Position numbers and translations under genes: made by a program. This document shows positions 7,787-14,459 of a stretch of 14,984 nt of DNA, in pieces. Origin of the DNA: JAQGMJ01 sp036271855 (GTDB lineage: Bacteria > Pseudomonadota > Gammaproteobacteria > Burkholderiales > JAEUOS01); assembly GCA_036271855.1 (NCBI GenBank), contig DATAZV010000463.1, forward strand, positions 1-14,984, read 5' to 3'. Each line of letters opens with the position of its first letter. The first letter of the stretch is position 1. The notes below the pieces were generated by a model. That model had not been told where the DNA came from and did not search any database. It saw only the letters and a list, made by a program, of their open reading frames with translations.

Positions 7787-8491
7787 ATGAAAATCGAAGT
7801 CATTGCGTCCACGCGCAAGCTGCAGGGAACGGGTGCGAGCCGCCGTCTGCGCCGCGCGAACAAGGTCCCCGGTGTGATTTACGGCGGCGACAAGGCCGTC
7901 TCCGTCATCGAGATCGACCACAACCCGCTGTTCCACGCCATGCGCAAGGAAGCGTTCCACGCCTCCATTCTCGACATGAAGCTGGACGGCGCCGCCGAGC
8001 AGGTGCTGCTGCGTGATTACACCATGCACCCGTTCAAGCAGCAGATCCAGCACATCGACTTCCAGCGCGTCGATGCGAAAAAGGAAATCCACATTCGCGT
8101 GCCGCTGCACTTCCTGAACGCCGGCGAATCGCATGCGGTCAAGTTCGGCGGCGCCATGGTTTCGCACGTCGCCAACGACATCGAGATCGCCTGCCTGCCG
8201 AAAGACCTGCCGGAGTTCGTCGAGGTTGACCTGAAGGACATCGCCGCCGGTCACTCGGTGCACGTGGCCGACCTGAAGCTGCCGTCCGGCGTGCGCGCCG
8301 TGCTGCACGGCAAGGAAAACCCGGTGGTCGCCACCGCCGTGGTCCGCGGCAAGGAAGAGGAAGTGGTGGTCGAGGCCGCAGCGCCGACTGCCGCCGACGT
8401 GCCTGCCACCGCGCAGAAAAAGCCCGCCGAAGCCGCTGCTGCCGCACCGGCCAAGGACGCCAAGGGCGGCGACAAGAAGGACAAGAAGTAA
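7787..8491 (+). CDS. rplY: 50S ribosomal protein L25, long CTC/TL5 form
   Basis: 5S rRNA-binding ribosomal protein. At 234 residues it is the two-domain general-stress (CTC/TL5) form, not the ~94-residue enterobacterial one. The L25 domain is at the N-terminus (KIEVIASTRKLQGTGASRRL, with NKVPGVIYGG). It is followed by a beta-rich C-terminal domain with HIRVPLHFLNAGES and GAVLHG-like strands. An Ala/Lys/Asp-rich low-complexity tail ends in DKKDKK and is probably disordered. A GGAG ribosome binding site lies seven bases before the ATG. It follows prs by 72 bases and precedes pth, the common prs-rplY-pth order. A terminator-like hairpin follows it. Confidence 0.96.
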   Translation: MKIEVIASTRKLQGTGASRRLRRANKVPGVIYGGDKAVSVIEIDHNPLFHAMRKEAFHASILDMKLDGAAEQVLLRDYTMHPFKQQIQHIDFQRVDAKKEIHIRVPLHFLNAGESHAVKFGGAMVSHVANDIEIACLPKDLPEFVEVDLKDIAAGHSVHVADLKLPSGVRAVLHGKENPVVATAVVRGKEEEVVVEAAAPTAADVPATAQKKPAEAAAAAPAKDAKGGDKKDKK

Positions 8492-8516
8492 GCTTTATTC
8501 CGCATCTCGCGGACCG

Positions 8517-8572
8517 GGCCGGATCATCACTTTGGCGCGTGCGTCGAAGGCGATGTCCGGCCTGTTTTGTTT
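8517..8572 (+). terminator. Probable intrinsic terminator after rplY
   Basis: GGCCGGA (8517-8523) pairs with TCCGGCC (8556-8562). The stem extends inward by CATC/GATG past one bulged T, with further pairing of CTTTG/CGAAG possible. It is followed directly by TGTTTTGTTT. The stem lies 25 bases after the rplY stop and would end or weaken transcription before pth. The T tract is interrupted by two Gs, so read-through is possible. Confidence 0.6.
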
Positions 8573-8620
8573 AGGTGTCGGCGGTAACCCGCGACTCGAT
8601 ATCCATTCCTGTTCAAGCGC

Positions 8621-9193
8621 ATGGCCATCAAACTGATCGTCGGTCTCGGCAACGTCGGCGCCGAATACGAAGCCACCCGCCACAATGCGGGCTTCTGGTT
8701 CGTCGACGCCTATGCGCACGACATGGGCGCCGGGCTGAAGACCGAGAAGGGGTTTTTCGGCCGGGTCGGCAAGGCCGGCGGCGTGATGTTGCTGGAACCC
8801 TCCACCTACATGAACCGTTCCGGCCAGGCGGTGCTGGCGGTGGCGACGTTTTACAAGATATTGACGGACGAAATCCTGGTGGTCCACGATGAGCTGGACC
8901 TGCCGCCGGGCGCCGCGAAAATGAAAAAGGGCGGCGGCGTCGCGGGGCACAACGGCCTGAAGGACATCCAGGCCCGCCTGGGTACGCCGGAATTCTGGCG
9001 CCTGCGACTGGGCATCGGCCATCCGCGCGAACTCGGCCTGGCGCAGGACGTCGGCGACTTCGTGCTGCACAAGCCCAGCCGCGAAGACAACAAGCTGATC
9101 GACGAAGCGATCGAGCGCGGGCTTGCGGTAATGGCCGACATGGTGGCCGGCAACATGGACACCGCGATGAAGAACCTGCATTCGAAGAAGTGA
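8621..9193 (+). CDS. pth: Peptidyl-tRNA hydrolase
   Basis: Cleaves the ester bond of peptidyl-tRNAs dropped from ribosomes and so recycles tRNA; usually essential. The 190-residue length is standard. Signatures are KLIVGLGNVGAEYEATRHNA (with Asn11 and the catalytic His21), the PSTYMNRSG motif with its conserved Asn65, VVHDELDLPPG, and KKGGGVAGHNGLKDI, followed by RLRLGIGHP. The ATG at 8621 matches the family N-terminus; no convincing Shine-Dalgarno sequence is present. It lies 129 bases after rplY, beyond a terminator-like hairpin, so it may rely on read-through or its own unseen promoter. It precedes ychF, the common pth-ychF pairing. Confidence 0.97.
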   Translation: MAIKLIVGLGNVGAEYEATRHNAGFWFVDAYAHDMGAGLKTEKGFFGRVGKAGGVMLLEPSTYMNRSGQAVLAVATFYKILTDEILVVHDELDLPPGAAKMKKGGGVAGHNGLKDIQARLGTPEFWRLRLGIGHPRELGLAQDVGDFVLHKPSREDNKLIDEAIERGLAVMADMVAGNMDTAMKNLHSKK

Positions 9194-9261
9194 CGGAGAA
9201 CGGCGGCGATGAATTGCCTTAACATCCGCGCGGCAACACCCAATTTGATCGAGAGAACATC

Positions 9262-10353
9262 ATGAGCCTCAAATGCGGCATCGTCGGCCTGCCCAACGTC
9301 GGCAAGTCCACCCTGTTCAACGCGCTGACCAAGGCCGGCATCGCGGCGGAAAACTATCCGTTCTGCACCATCGAGCCGAATGTCGGCATTGTGGAAGTGC
9401 CGGACGCGCGCCTGCAAAAGCTCGCCGACATCGTCAGCCCGGAGCGCATCCTGCCGGCGGCGATGGAGTTCGTCGACATCGCCGGCCTGGTGGCCGGCGC
9501 CTCGAAGGGCGAAGGCCTGGGCAACCAGTTCCTCGCCAACATCCGCGAGACCGACGCCATCGCCCATGTGGTGCGCTGCTTCGAAGACAATAATGTGATC
9601 CACGTCAACAACAAGGTCGACCCGATCGCCGACATCGAGACCATCAACACCGAGCTAGCGCTGTCCGACCTGGCCAGCGTCGAAAAGCAGTACATCCGCT
9701 ATTCCAAGGTGGCGCGCTCCGGCGACAAGGAAGCGCAAAAACTGATTGCCGTGCTTGACAAGATCCAGCCGGTGTTGAACGAAGCCAAGGCCGCGCGCAG
9801 CGTCGCCCTGAGCAAGGAGGAGCAGGTGCTGGTGCGCCCGCTGTTCCTGCTTACCGCCAAGCCCACCATGTACGTGGCCAACGTGGCAGAGAACGGCTTT
9901 CAGAACAATCCCATGCTGGACCGTGTCGTCGCCTACGCCAAGAGCGAGCATGCGCCGGTGGTGGCGATCAGCGCCGCGATCGAAGCGGAAATCGGCGGCC
10001 TGGAACCGGCCGACCGCGACGACTTCCTCAGCGAAATGGGCATGACCGAGCCGGGCCTGAGCCGCGTCATCCGCGCCGCCTTCACCCTGCTGGGACTGCA
10101 GACCTATTTCACCGCCGGCGAGAAGGAAGTGCGCGCCTGGACCGTGGCCGTGGGCGCTACCGCGCCGCAAGCCGCCGGCGTGATCCACACCGACTTCGAA
10201 AAGGGTTTCATCCGCGCCGAAGTCATCGCCTATGACGATTACATCGCCTGCAAGGGCGAGCAAGGCGCCAAGGAAGTCGGCAAGATGCGCCTGGAAGGCA
10301 AGGAGTACATCGTCAAGGACGGCGATGTGATGCACTTCCGCTTCAACGTCTGA
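9262..10353 (+). CDS. ychF: Redox-/ribosome-associated ATPase YchF (OLA1 family)
   Basis: Universally conserved Obg-related P-loop protein that prefers ATP over GTP, binds ribosomes and affects oxidative-stress responses. It has 363 residues, the same length as the E. coli protein. The Walker A/G1 loop is GLPNVGKST at 9-17. Further segments are ENYPFCTIEPNVG, the G3 region DIAGLVAGASKGEGLGNQF, and NVAE at 207-210 in place of the usual NKxD, which explains the ATP preference. The C-terminal TGS-like domain begins near FTAGEKEVRAW and ends with VKDGDVMHFRFNV. A weak GAGAG ribosome binding site precedes the ATG. It follows pth by 68 bases and is the last gene of the conserved block. Confidence 0.97.
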   Translation: MSLKCGIVGLPNVGKSTLFNALTKAGIAAENYPFCTIEPNVGIVEVPDARLQKLADIVSPERILPAAMEFVDIAGLVAGASKGEGLGNQFLANIRETDAIAHVVRCFEDNNVIHVNNKVDPIADIETINTELALSDLASVEKQYIRYSKVARSGDKEAQKLIAVLDKIQPVLNEAKAARSVALSKEEQVLVRPLFLLTAKPTMYVANVAENGFQNNPMLDRVVAYAKSEHAPVVAISAAIEAEIGGLEPADRDDFLSEMGMTEPGLSRVIRAAFTLLGLQTYFTAGEKEVRAWTVAVGATAPQAAGVIHTDFEKGFIRAEVIAYDDYIACKGEQGAKEVGKMRLEGKEYIVKDGDVMHFRFNV

Positions 10354-10417
10354 GGCTGCGCCCGGACAGTCGAATTCCGGCCGCCCGCCGGCTTTCCGTC
10401 AGGCTGTTAACCCCTTC

Positions 10418-10497
10418 CGCGGCACCATCATGGTGCCGTGCACCGCAAGCATGCGCGCGCCGCATGCGGCGACATCGCTTATGCGTCGCACGACGCA
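10418..10497. repeat. Cluster of three inverted repeats downstream of ychF
   Basis: First, GGCACCA-TCA-TGGTGCC, extended to ten pairs at 10418-10440 with one G-T. Second, the perfect 12-base palindrome GCCGCATGCGGC at 10459-10470. Third, TGCGTCG-CA-CGACGCA at 10482-10497. The very short spacers of the first and third suit protein-bound dyads at least as well as RNA hairpins. No T tract follows any of them. Confidence 0.7.
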
Positions 10498-10562
10498 GAT
10501 AAACGATCCATTGCCTTGGTATGTTATTTGCGAAACGCCTGATGGTGGCGATCGCGCGAGGC

Positions 10563-10596
10563 GCCATGCATTGTTGAATTTGGTTAAATGCATGGC
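10563..10596. repeat. 10-base perfect inverted repeat with AT-rich spacer
   Basis: GCCATGCATT at 10563-10572 is mirrored exactly by AATGCATGGC at 10587-10596. Between them lie 14 bases, mostly A/T with several Gs. No T tract follows on either strand, so a terminator is unlikely. It could be an operator dyad or a structured 5' leader for the gene at 10862. Confidence 0.75.
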
Positions 10597-10861
10597 CTGC
10601 GCAAGAAAAATAGTTCAGGGTTGGGCATGGGCGGATTTCCCGCAGCAAGTGCACTCGTACCGCCAGGTCGCTGTACGGGAAGCACAGAGCCGTCTTTCGC
10701 AGACGAAGGGAACGATATGCAGATTGGCGCACGAAGACGTATACAAGGGCGGCCGCATTTCAAGTTTCGCGCGGCATCGTCCGATAAGGTAATGAGCGCT
10801 GCCGCATTCGCAGCGCCATTGACGACTCCGCCCCTCTGCACTTGAAGCCGACCCAACCGCC

Positions 10862-13800
10862 ATGCCATCTCTCGTCTCGCGATTTCTCGGCCGCCTCTCC
10901 GTCGGCAGAAAGCTCCTGCTGATCTACCTGCTGGATCTGACGGCGGTGATTTTCGTCTCCAGCATCCTGATCAACGAGAAGTACCTGGCGATCAACTTCG
11001 CCCGCAAGGAAGTCATCGGCAATTCCTACATCCTGGTGGTGCGCGACGCCATGCTCACCGCCGCCAGTTCCGAACTCGATCAGCCGGGCACCGTCGACAA
11101 GCTGAAAAAGCAGGCCGGCGCGGTGGCCGATATCGAGACCGAGCTGGGCAATGAAGGCCTGCAAAGCCGTGAGCCGAATCAGCTGTTCATCCGCTCCCTC
11201 GACAAGCTGGGGGAGCGTGCCGCCGCCTTGCCGGCGCCGGCCGGCGCCGGCGACCCGGAGAAAGCCGTTGCCGCAAGCAACAGCCGCGTGAAGAACGACG
11301 AGGGCGCCGTGGCCGAGGCGTTGACCCGCGGCCACGACCTGATGACCCGCATCGCCAACCAGTCGAACCTGATTCTCGATCCCGATCTCGACAGCTACTA
11401 CACCATGTCGATCATGGCGCTGCGCTATCCGGAGCTGGTGGAGGCGATCACCGCGACGGCGGCCAAGGCGCGCGAACCGACGCCGCCCGATGCCGTGCGG
11501 CAAGGCGAGAAGCGCACCCAGTACCTGATCATCGAAGGGCGCCTGGACGCCGTAGCCAAGGGTATCGAGGCCGATTTCAGCGAGGCCTTCGCCGCTGCCA
11601 CGCCGGAACTGAAGGAGGCACTCGACCCCTCGCGCGCCAAGCTGGCGGCATCGATCGAACGCTTTCGCCACGAGGCCCGCGACGTGGTCGAGAACAAGAC
11701 CACCGCTGATGGACTAAATCGGCTGGAGGCGGAGCGGCGCAACGCGCTGGTGGCGCTGGGCGAGGCCTGGGCCGGGTCCAACGTGCAAATGCAGCGCCTG
11801 CTTGAGTTGCGCATTCACAACCTGTTCACCCGCATGTGGACCCACCTGGGCACCGCGCTGTTCCTGCTCGGGGTTATTTTGACCATGGTGTTTTTCGTCG
11901 CCCGCGCCATCGCCCTGCCGCTGCGGCGCCTGGCCGATGTCGCCGACGACGTGCGGCGCACCGGCGACCACACCATCCGCGCGCACTGGAACAGCACCGA
12001 CGAAATCGGCCGCCTGGTGGGCGCCTTCAACGACATGCTGACCCAGCTCGACCACGAGCGCATGATCCAGCAGGAAATGGCGGCCAGTGCGCGCGCCGCC
12101 CGCGCGCAGCACGAACTGCTCGAAGCGATCCCGATTCCGCTGGTGGTCACCGCGGTGCCGGACCATGAGGTATTGCACGCCAACCAGCCGTCGCAGAACT
12201 GGCTCGGCGGCAGCGCTGCCGATCCGTGGAGCCAGGGCCTGGAGCCGGGCGTGCGCTCGCGCTTTTTCCAGCGCCTGGCCGACCGCGACGGCGTCGACGA
12301 ATTCGAGGTGCGCTGGAAGAGCGGCACCGAGCCGGTGTGGGCGGTGCTTTCCGCGCGGCGCCTCAACTACCAGGGCACGGATGCGGTGCTCACCACCTTC
12401 ACGCCGATCAACCGCATCAAGCTGATGGAGCAGCGCCTCGAGCTGTGGGCGAAGGTGTTCGAGGCCTCGTCCGAATCCATCATGATCATGGACCCGGACC
12501 ACCGCATTCTCTCGGTGAACCGCGCCTTCTGCCGCAGCACGCTGTATGAATTCCACGAAGTGCTGTCCGAGACACCGGACTTCCTGCTCTCCGACCGCCA
12601 CAAGCAGACCGACTTTTTCGCCAATTTCTGGAACTCGGTGGATGCGCGCGGCGCCTACCAGGGCGAAATCTGGATCCGCCGCCGCAACGGCGACGTCTAT
12701 CCGGCCTGGCTGGTGGTCTCGGTGGTGCGCGACGCCGTCGGCGACGTCTCCCACTACATTGGCATCTCGCTGGACATCAGCGACCGCAAGGAGAGCGAGG
12801 AACGGATCCAGTTCCTGGCGCAGCATGATGCGCTGACCCAGCTGCCGAATCGTTCGCTGTGCCTGGAGCGCCTGTCGCTGTCGATGCACCAGTCGCAGCG
12901 CACCGGGCAGAAGGTCGGCGTGCTGTTCATCGACCTCGACCGTTTCAAGACCATCAACGATTCCCTCGGCCACCATGTCGGCGACGGCCTGCTGCGCTCG
13001 ATCGCCCAGCGCCTGACCGAAGCCACCCGCGGCGGCGACACCGTCAGCCGCCTGGGGGGCGACGAGTTCGTGGTGGTGCTCAACGGCGTCGCCGACAGTG
13101 TCGAGATCGCCAGCATCATCGAGCGCCGGCTGATCCCGTCGATCAACCTGCCGCACCAGGTCGAAGGCCAGCAGATCCACATCTCCTGCAGCGTCGGTAT
13201 CGCGGTCTATCCGGACGACGGCAACGATATCGGCGAGCTGATGCGCCACGCCGACGCCGCCATGTACCATGCCAAGGCCAACGGCCGCAACATGGCGCAC
13301 TTCTTCACCCCGGACCTGAACGCCCGCGCGCAGGAGCGCATGGTGCTGGAAACCAGCCTGCGCTACGCCCTGGAGCGCGGTGAGCTCTGCCTGCATTACC
13401 AGCCACGGGTGGACGCGAAGACCCGTCGCATTCTCGGGGTCGAGGGCCTGCTGCGCTGGAACCATCCGGAAATCGGCCTGGTATCGCCGGCGCATTTCAT
13501 CCCGATCGCCGAGGAAACCGGCTTGATCGTGCCGATCGGCGACTGGGTGGTGGCAGAAGCCTGCCGCCAGTATGCCGAGTGGCGCGACGCCGGCATGGGC
13601 GACGTCTGCATCTCGATCAACCTGTCGGCGGTGCAGTTGCGCAAACCCGGGCTGCTGGAAACACTGAAGACCAACCTGGCACGCTACGAAGTGCCGCCGC
13701 ACATGCTCGAACTCGAGCTGACCGAGACCATCCTGATGGACAGCGTCGAGACCACCATCGAGCAACTGGTGGGCTTCAAGAGCATCGGCGTGCAACTGTC

Positions 13801-14122
13801 GATCGACGACTTCGGCACCGGCTATTCCAGCCTCAATTACCTGAAGCGCTTCCCGATCGACAAACTGAAGATCGACCGCTCCTTCGTCCATGCCATGCTC
13901 GACGACGCCACCGCGCTGGCGATCACCAAGGTGATCATCGGCCTGGGCCACACCCTTGGCCTGCGGGTGGTCGCCGAAGGCGTCGAGCAGGAGGACGAAG
14001 CGCGCGCCCTGCGCGCGGCGCAATGCGACGAGCTGCAGGGCTACCTGTTCGCCCGCCCGATTCCCGCCGCCGAATTGATGGCCTGGGTGCACGCGGAAGG
14101 CGAGCGCACCGTCGCCGCCTGA
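10862..14122 (+). CDS. Membrane sensor diguanylate cyclase/phosphodiesterase (HAMP-PAS-PAS-GGDEF-EAL)
   Basis: 1086-residue c-di-GMP enzyme. Order: transmembrane helix ~17-37; helical periplasmic sensor ~38-325, containing SNLILDPDLDSYY (168-180), a motif I recall from chemoreceptor-type helical sensors; transmembrane helix ~327-349; HAMP ~349-402; a divergent PAS ~416-513; a second PAS ~528-643; GGDEF from ~656; EAL to the end. The GGDEF motif is exact at 732-736, with an RxxD inhibitory site at 723-726. The EAL motif reads EGLLR (Glu861). The other EAL-domain residues are present: SINLS, ELTE (952-955), DDFGTGYSSL (982-991), LKIDRSF, AEGVEQ and LQGYLFARP. Both synthesis and breakdown of c-di-GMP are therefore possible; which dominates cannot be told. 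The ATG at 10862 lacks a clear ribosome binding site. Flanked by a long spacer and tandem terminators, it is probably transcribed alone. Confidence 0.95.
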   Translation: MPSLVSRFLGRLSVGRKLLLIYLLDLTAVIFVSSILINEKYLAINFARKEVIGNSYILVVRDAMLTAASSELDQPGTVDKLKKQAGAVADIETELGNEGLQSREPNQLFIRSLDKLGERAAALPAPAGAGDPEKAVAASNSRVKNDEGAVAEALTRGHDLMTRIANQSNLILDPDLDSYYTMSIMALRYPELVEAITATAAKAREPTPPDAVRQGEKRTQYLIIEGRLDAVAKGIEADFSEAFAAATPELKEALDPSRAKLAASIERFRHEARDVVENKTTADGLNRLEAERRNALVALGEAWAGSNVQMQRLLELRIHNLFTRMWTHLGTALFLLGVILTMVFFVARAIALPLRRLADVADDVRRTGDHTIRAHWNSTDEIGRLVGAFNDMLTQLDHERMIQQEMAASARAARAQHELLEAIPIPLVVTAVPDHEVLHANQPSQNWLGGSAADPWSQGLEPGVRSRFFQRLADRDGVDEFEVRWKSGTEPVWAVLSARRLNYQGTDAVLTTFTPINRIKLMEQRLELWAKVFEASSESIMIMDPDHRILSVNRAFCRSTLYEFHEVLSETPDFLLSDRHKQTDFFANFWNSVDARGAYQGEIWIRRRNGDVYPAWLVVSVVRDAVGDVSHYIGISLDISDRKESEERIQFLAQHDALTQLPNRSLCLERLSLSMHQSQRTGQKVGVLFIDLDRFKTINDSLGHHVGDGLLRSIAQRLTEATRGGDTVSRLGGDEFVVVLNGVADSVEIASIIERRLIPSINLPHQVEGQQIHISCSVGIAVYPDDGNDIGELMRHADAAMYHAKANGRNMAHFFTPDLNARAQERMVLETSLRYALERGELCLHYQPRVDAKTRRILGVEGLLRWNHPEIGLVSPAHFIPIAEETGLIVPIGDWVVAEACRQYAEWRDAGMGDVCISINLSAVQLRKPGLLETLKTNLARYEVPPHMLELELTETILMDSVETTIEQLVGFKSIGVQLSIDDFGTGYSSLNYLKRFPIDKLKIDRSFVHAMLDDATALAITKVIIGLGHTLGLRVVAEGVEQEDEARALRAAQCDELQGYLFARPIPAAELMAWVHAEGERTVAA

Positions 14123-14135
14123 CACCGGTTCCGGA

Positions 14136-14203
14136 GCGTCAACGGCAAGGTATGCCGCTGACGCATTTTGAGGCCGGTCGGCGACGATCCGGCCTGTTTT
14201 TTT
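14136..14203 (+). terminator. Strong intrinsic terminator of the c-di-GMP gene, two hairpins
   Basis: Hairpin one, 14136-14164: GCGTCA and CGGCA pair with TGCCG and TGACGC around the loop AGGTA, with one A-C mismatch. Hairpin two, 14171-14195: AGGCCGG/CCGGCCT, continued by TCG/CGA with one bulged T and a GCGA (GNRA-type) tetraloop, followed by G and seven Ts. The second is a textbook intrinsic terminator. The first begins 13 bases after the stop codon. Confidence 0.88.
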
Positions 14204-14258
14204 GTCGGTTTTATCCTACAGGCGGTGCCGCCCGCTCCCGACAGCCCCTGGCGGCCCG

Positions 14259-14290
14259 CCTGGCTATCCTCTGTCCCAAGCCAGGTTTTT
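14259..14290 (+). terminator. Second terminator-like hairpin
   Basis: CCTGGCT (14259-14265) pairs perfectly with AGCCAGG (14279-14285) across a 13-base loop, followed by TTTTT. It lies 55 bases beyond the strong terminator and just before the TTGTAAC-like repeats. It may be a back-up stop insulating the DUF3300 gene, or the end of a short unannotated transcript. Confidence 0.5.
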
Positions 14291-14298
14291 GGCAGGCG

Positions 14299-14349
14299 TT
14301 GTAACGCCGCTTGTTACACGCTTGTAACGCTTTGTATCACTTGTATCTC
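14299..14349 (+). promoter_or_regulatory. Five phased TTGTAAC-like direct repeats (probable operator)
   Basis: Nonamers TTGTAACGC (14299), TTGTTACAC (14311), TTGTAACGC (14322), TTGTATCAC (14332) and TTGTATCTC (14341) start 12, 11, 10 and 9 bases apart, close to one helical turn each. Such arrays fit OmpR/PhoB-family response regulators, which bind head-to-tail half-sites of about 10-11 bases. The first two also contain TGTAAC/GTTACA in inverted orientation. The array ends four bases before a possible -35 element of the DUF3300 gene. The regulator's identity is not known. Confidence 0.55.
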
Positions 14350-14352
14350 CGG

Positions 14353-14381
14353 TAGACAGCACACCCGCCTGGCGCGTTAAT
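14353..14381 (+). promoter_or_regulatory. Possible activated promoter of the DUF3300 gene
   Basis: TAGACA (five of six to TTGACA) at 14353-14358, a 17-base spacer and GTTAAT at 14376-14381. The poor -10 match and the directly adjacent upstream repeats suggest activator dependence. The predicted leader would be about 70 bases. This is weak on its own; its position is the main support. Confidence 0.3.
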
Positions 14382-14459
14382 CAGTTATGCCCGCGTGGAA
14401 CCGGAGTTGAAGTTGAGCAGAAGGCGGGCCAAAACCTACAACACGACCTCGAGGACGAC

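Larger units (their letters stand above)
10354..10861. other. Long spacer, no convincing gene, many inverted repeats
   Basis: These 508 bases separate ychF from the c-di-GMP enzyme gene. They are visibly less GC-rich than the flanking genes, and their open frames lack the G/C-ending codon bias seen elsewhere. I see at least six dyads: 10418-10440, 10459-10470, 10482-10497, 10563-10596, 10691-10705 (CGTCT/AGACG) and 10796-10816 (GCGCTGC/GCAGCGC, 46 bases before the downstream ATG). None has a T tract, so they are not intrinsic terminators. I found no recognisable c-di-GMP riboswitch and no strong sigma-70 promoter. The AT-richer stretch 10500-10620 is the likeliest place for the downstream gene's promoter. 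Confidence 0.6.

Noticed and set aside
10717..10845. 42-codon open frame with an AAGGGAAC-like ribosome site before the c-di-GMP gene
   Set aside because: Only about half of its third positions are G/C, far below the surrounding genes, and the product has no recognisable feature. A leader peptide cannot be excluded but is not supported.
10354..10861. c-di-GMP riboswitch upstream of the GGDEF-EAL gene
   Set aside because: I looked for the GEMM-type conserved core and paired helices and did not find them; the dyads present do not match that layout. A covariance-model search would settle it.
10343..10868. Several overlapping open frames on both strands in the spacer
   Set aside because: None has coding-like composition, a good start site or a recognisable motif, and they conflict with each other.
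11714..14125. 803-residue minus-strand open frame over the c-di-GMP gene
   Set aside because: Antisense shadow of HAMP-PAS-GGDEF-EAL coding sequence, with low-complexity His/Gln/Val-rich translation.
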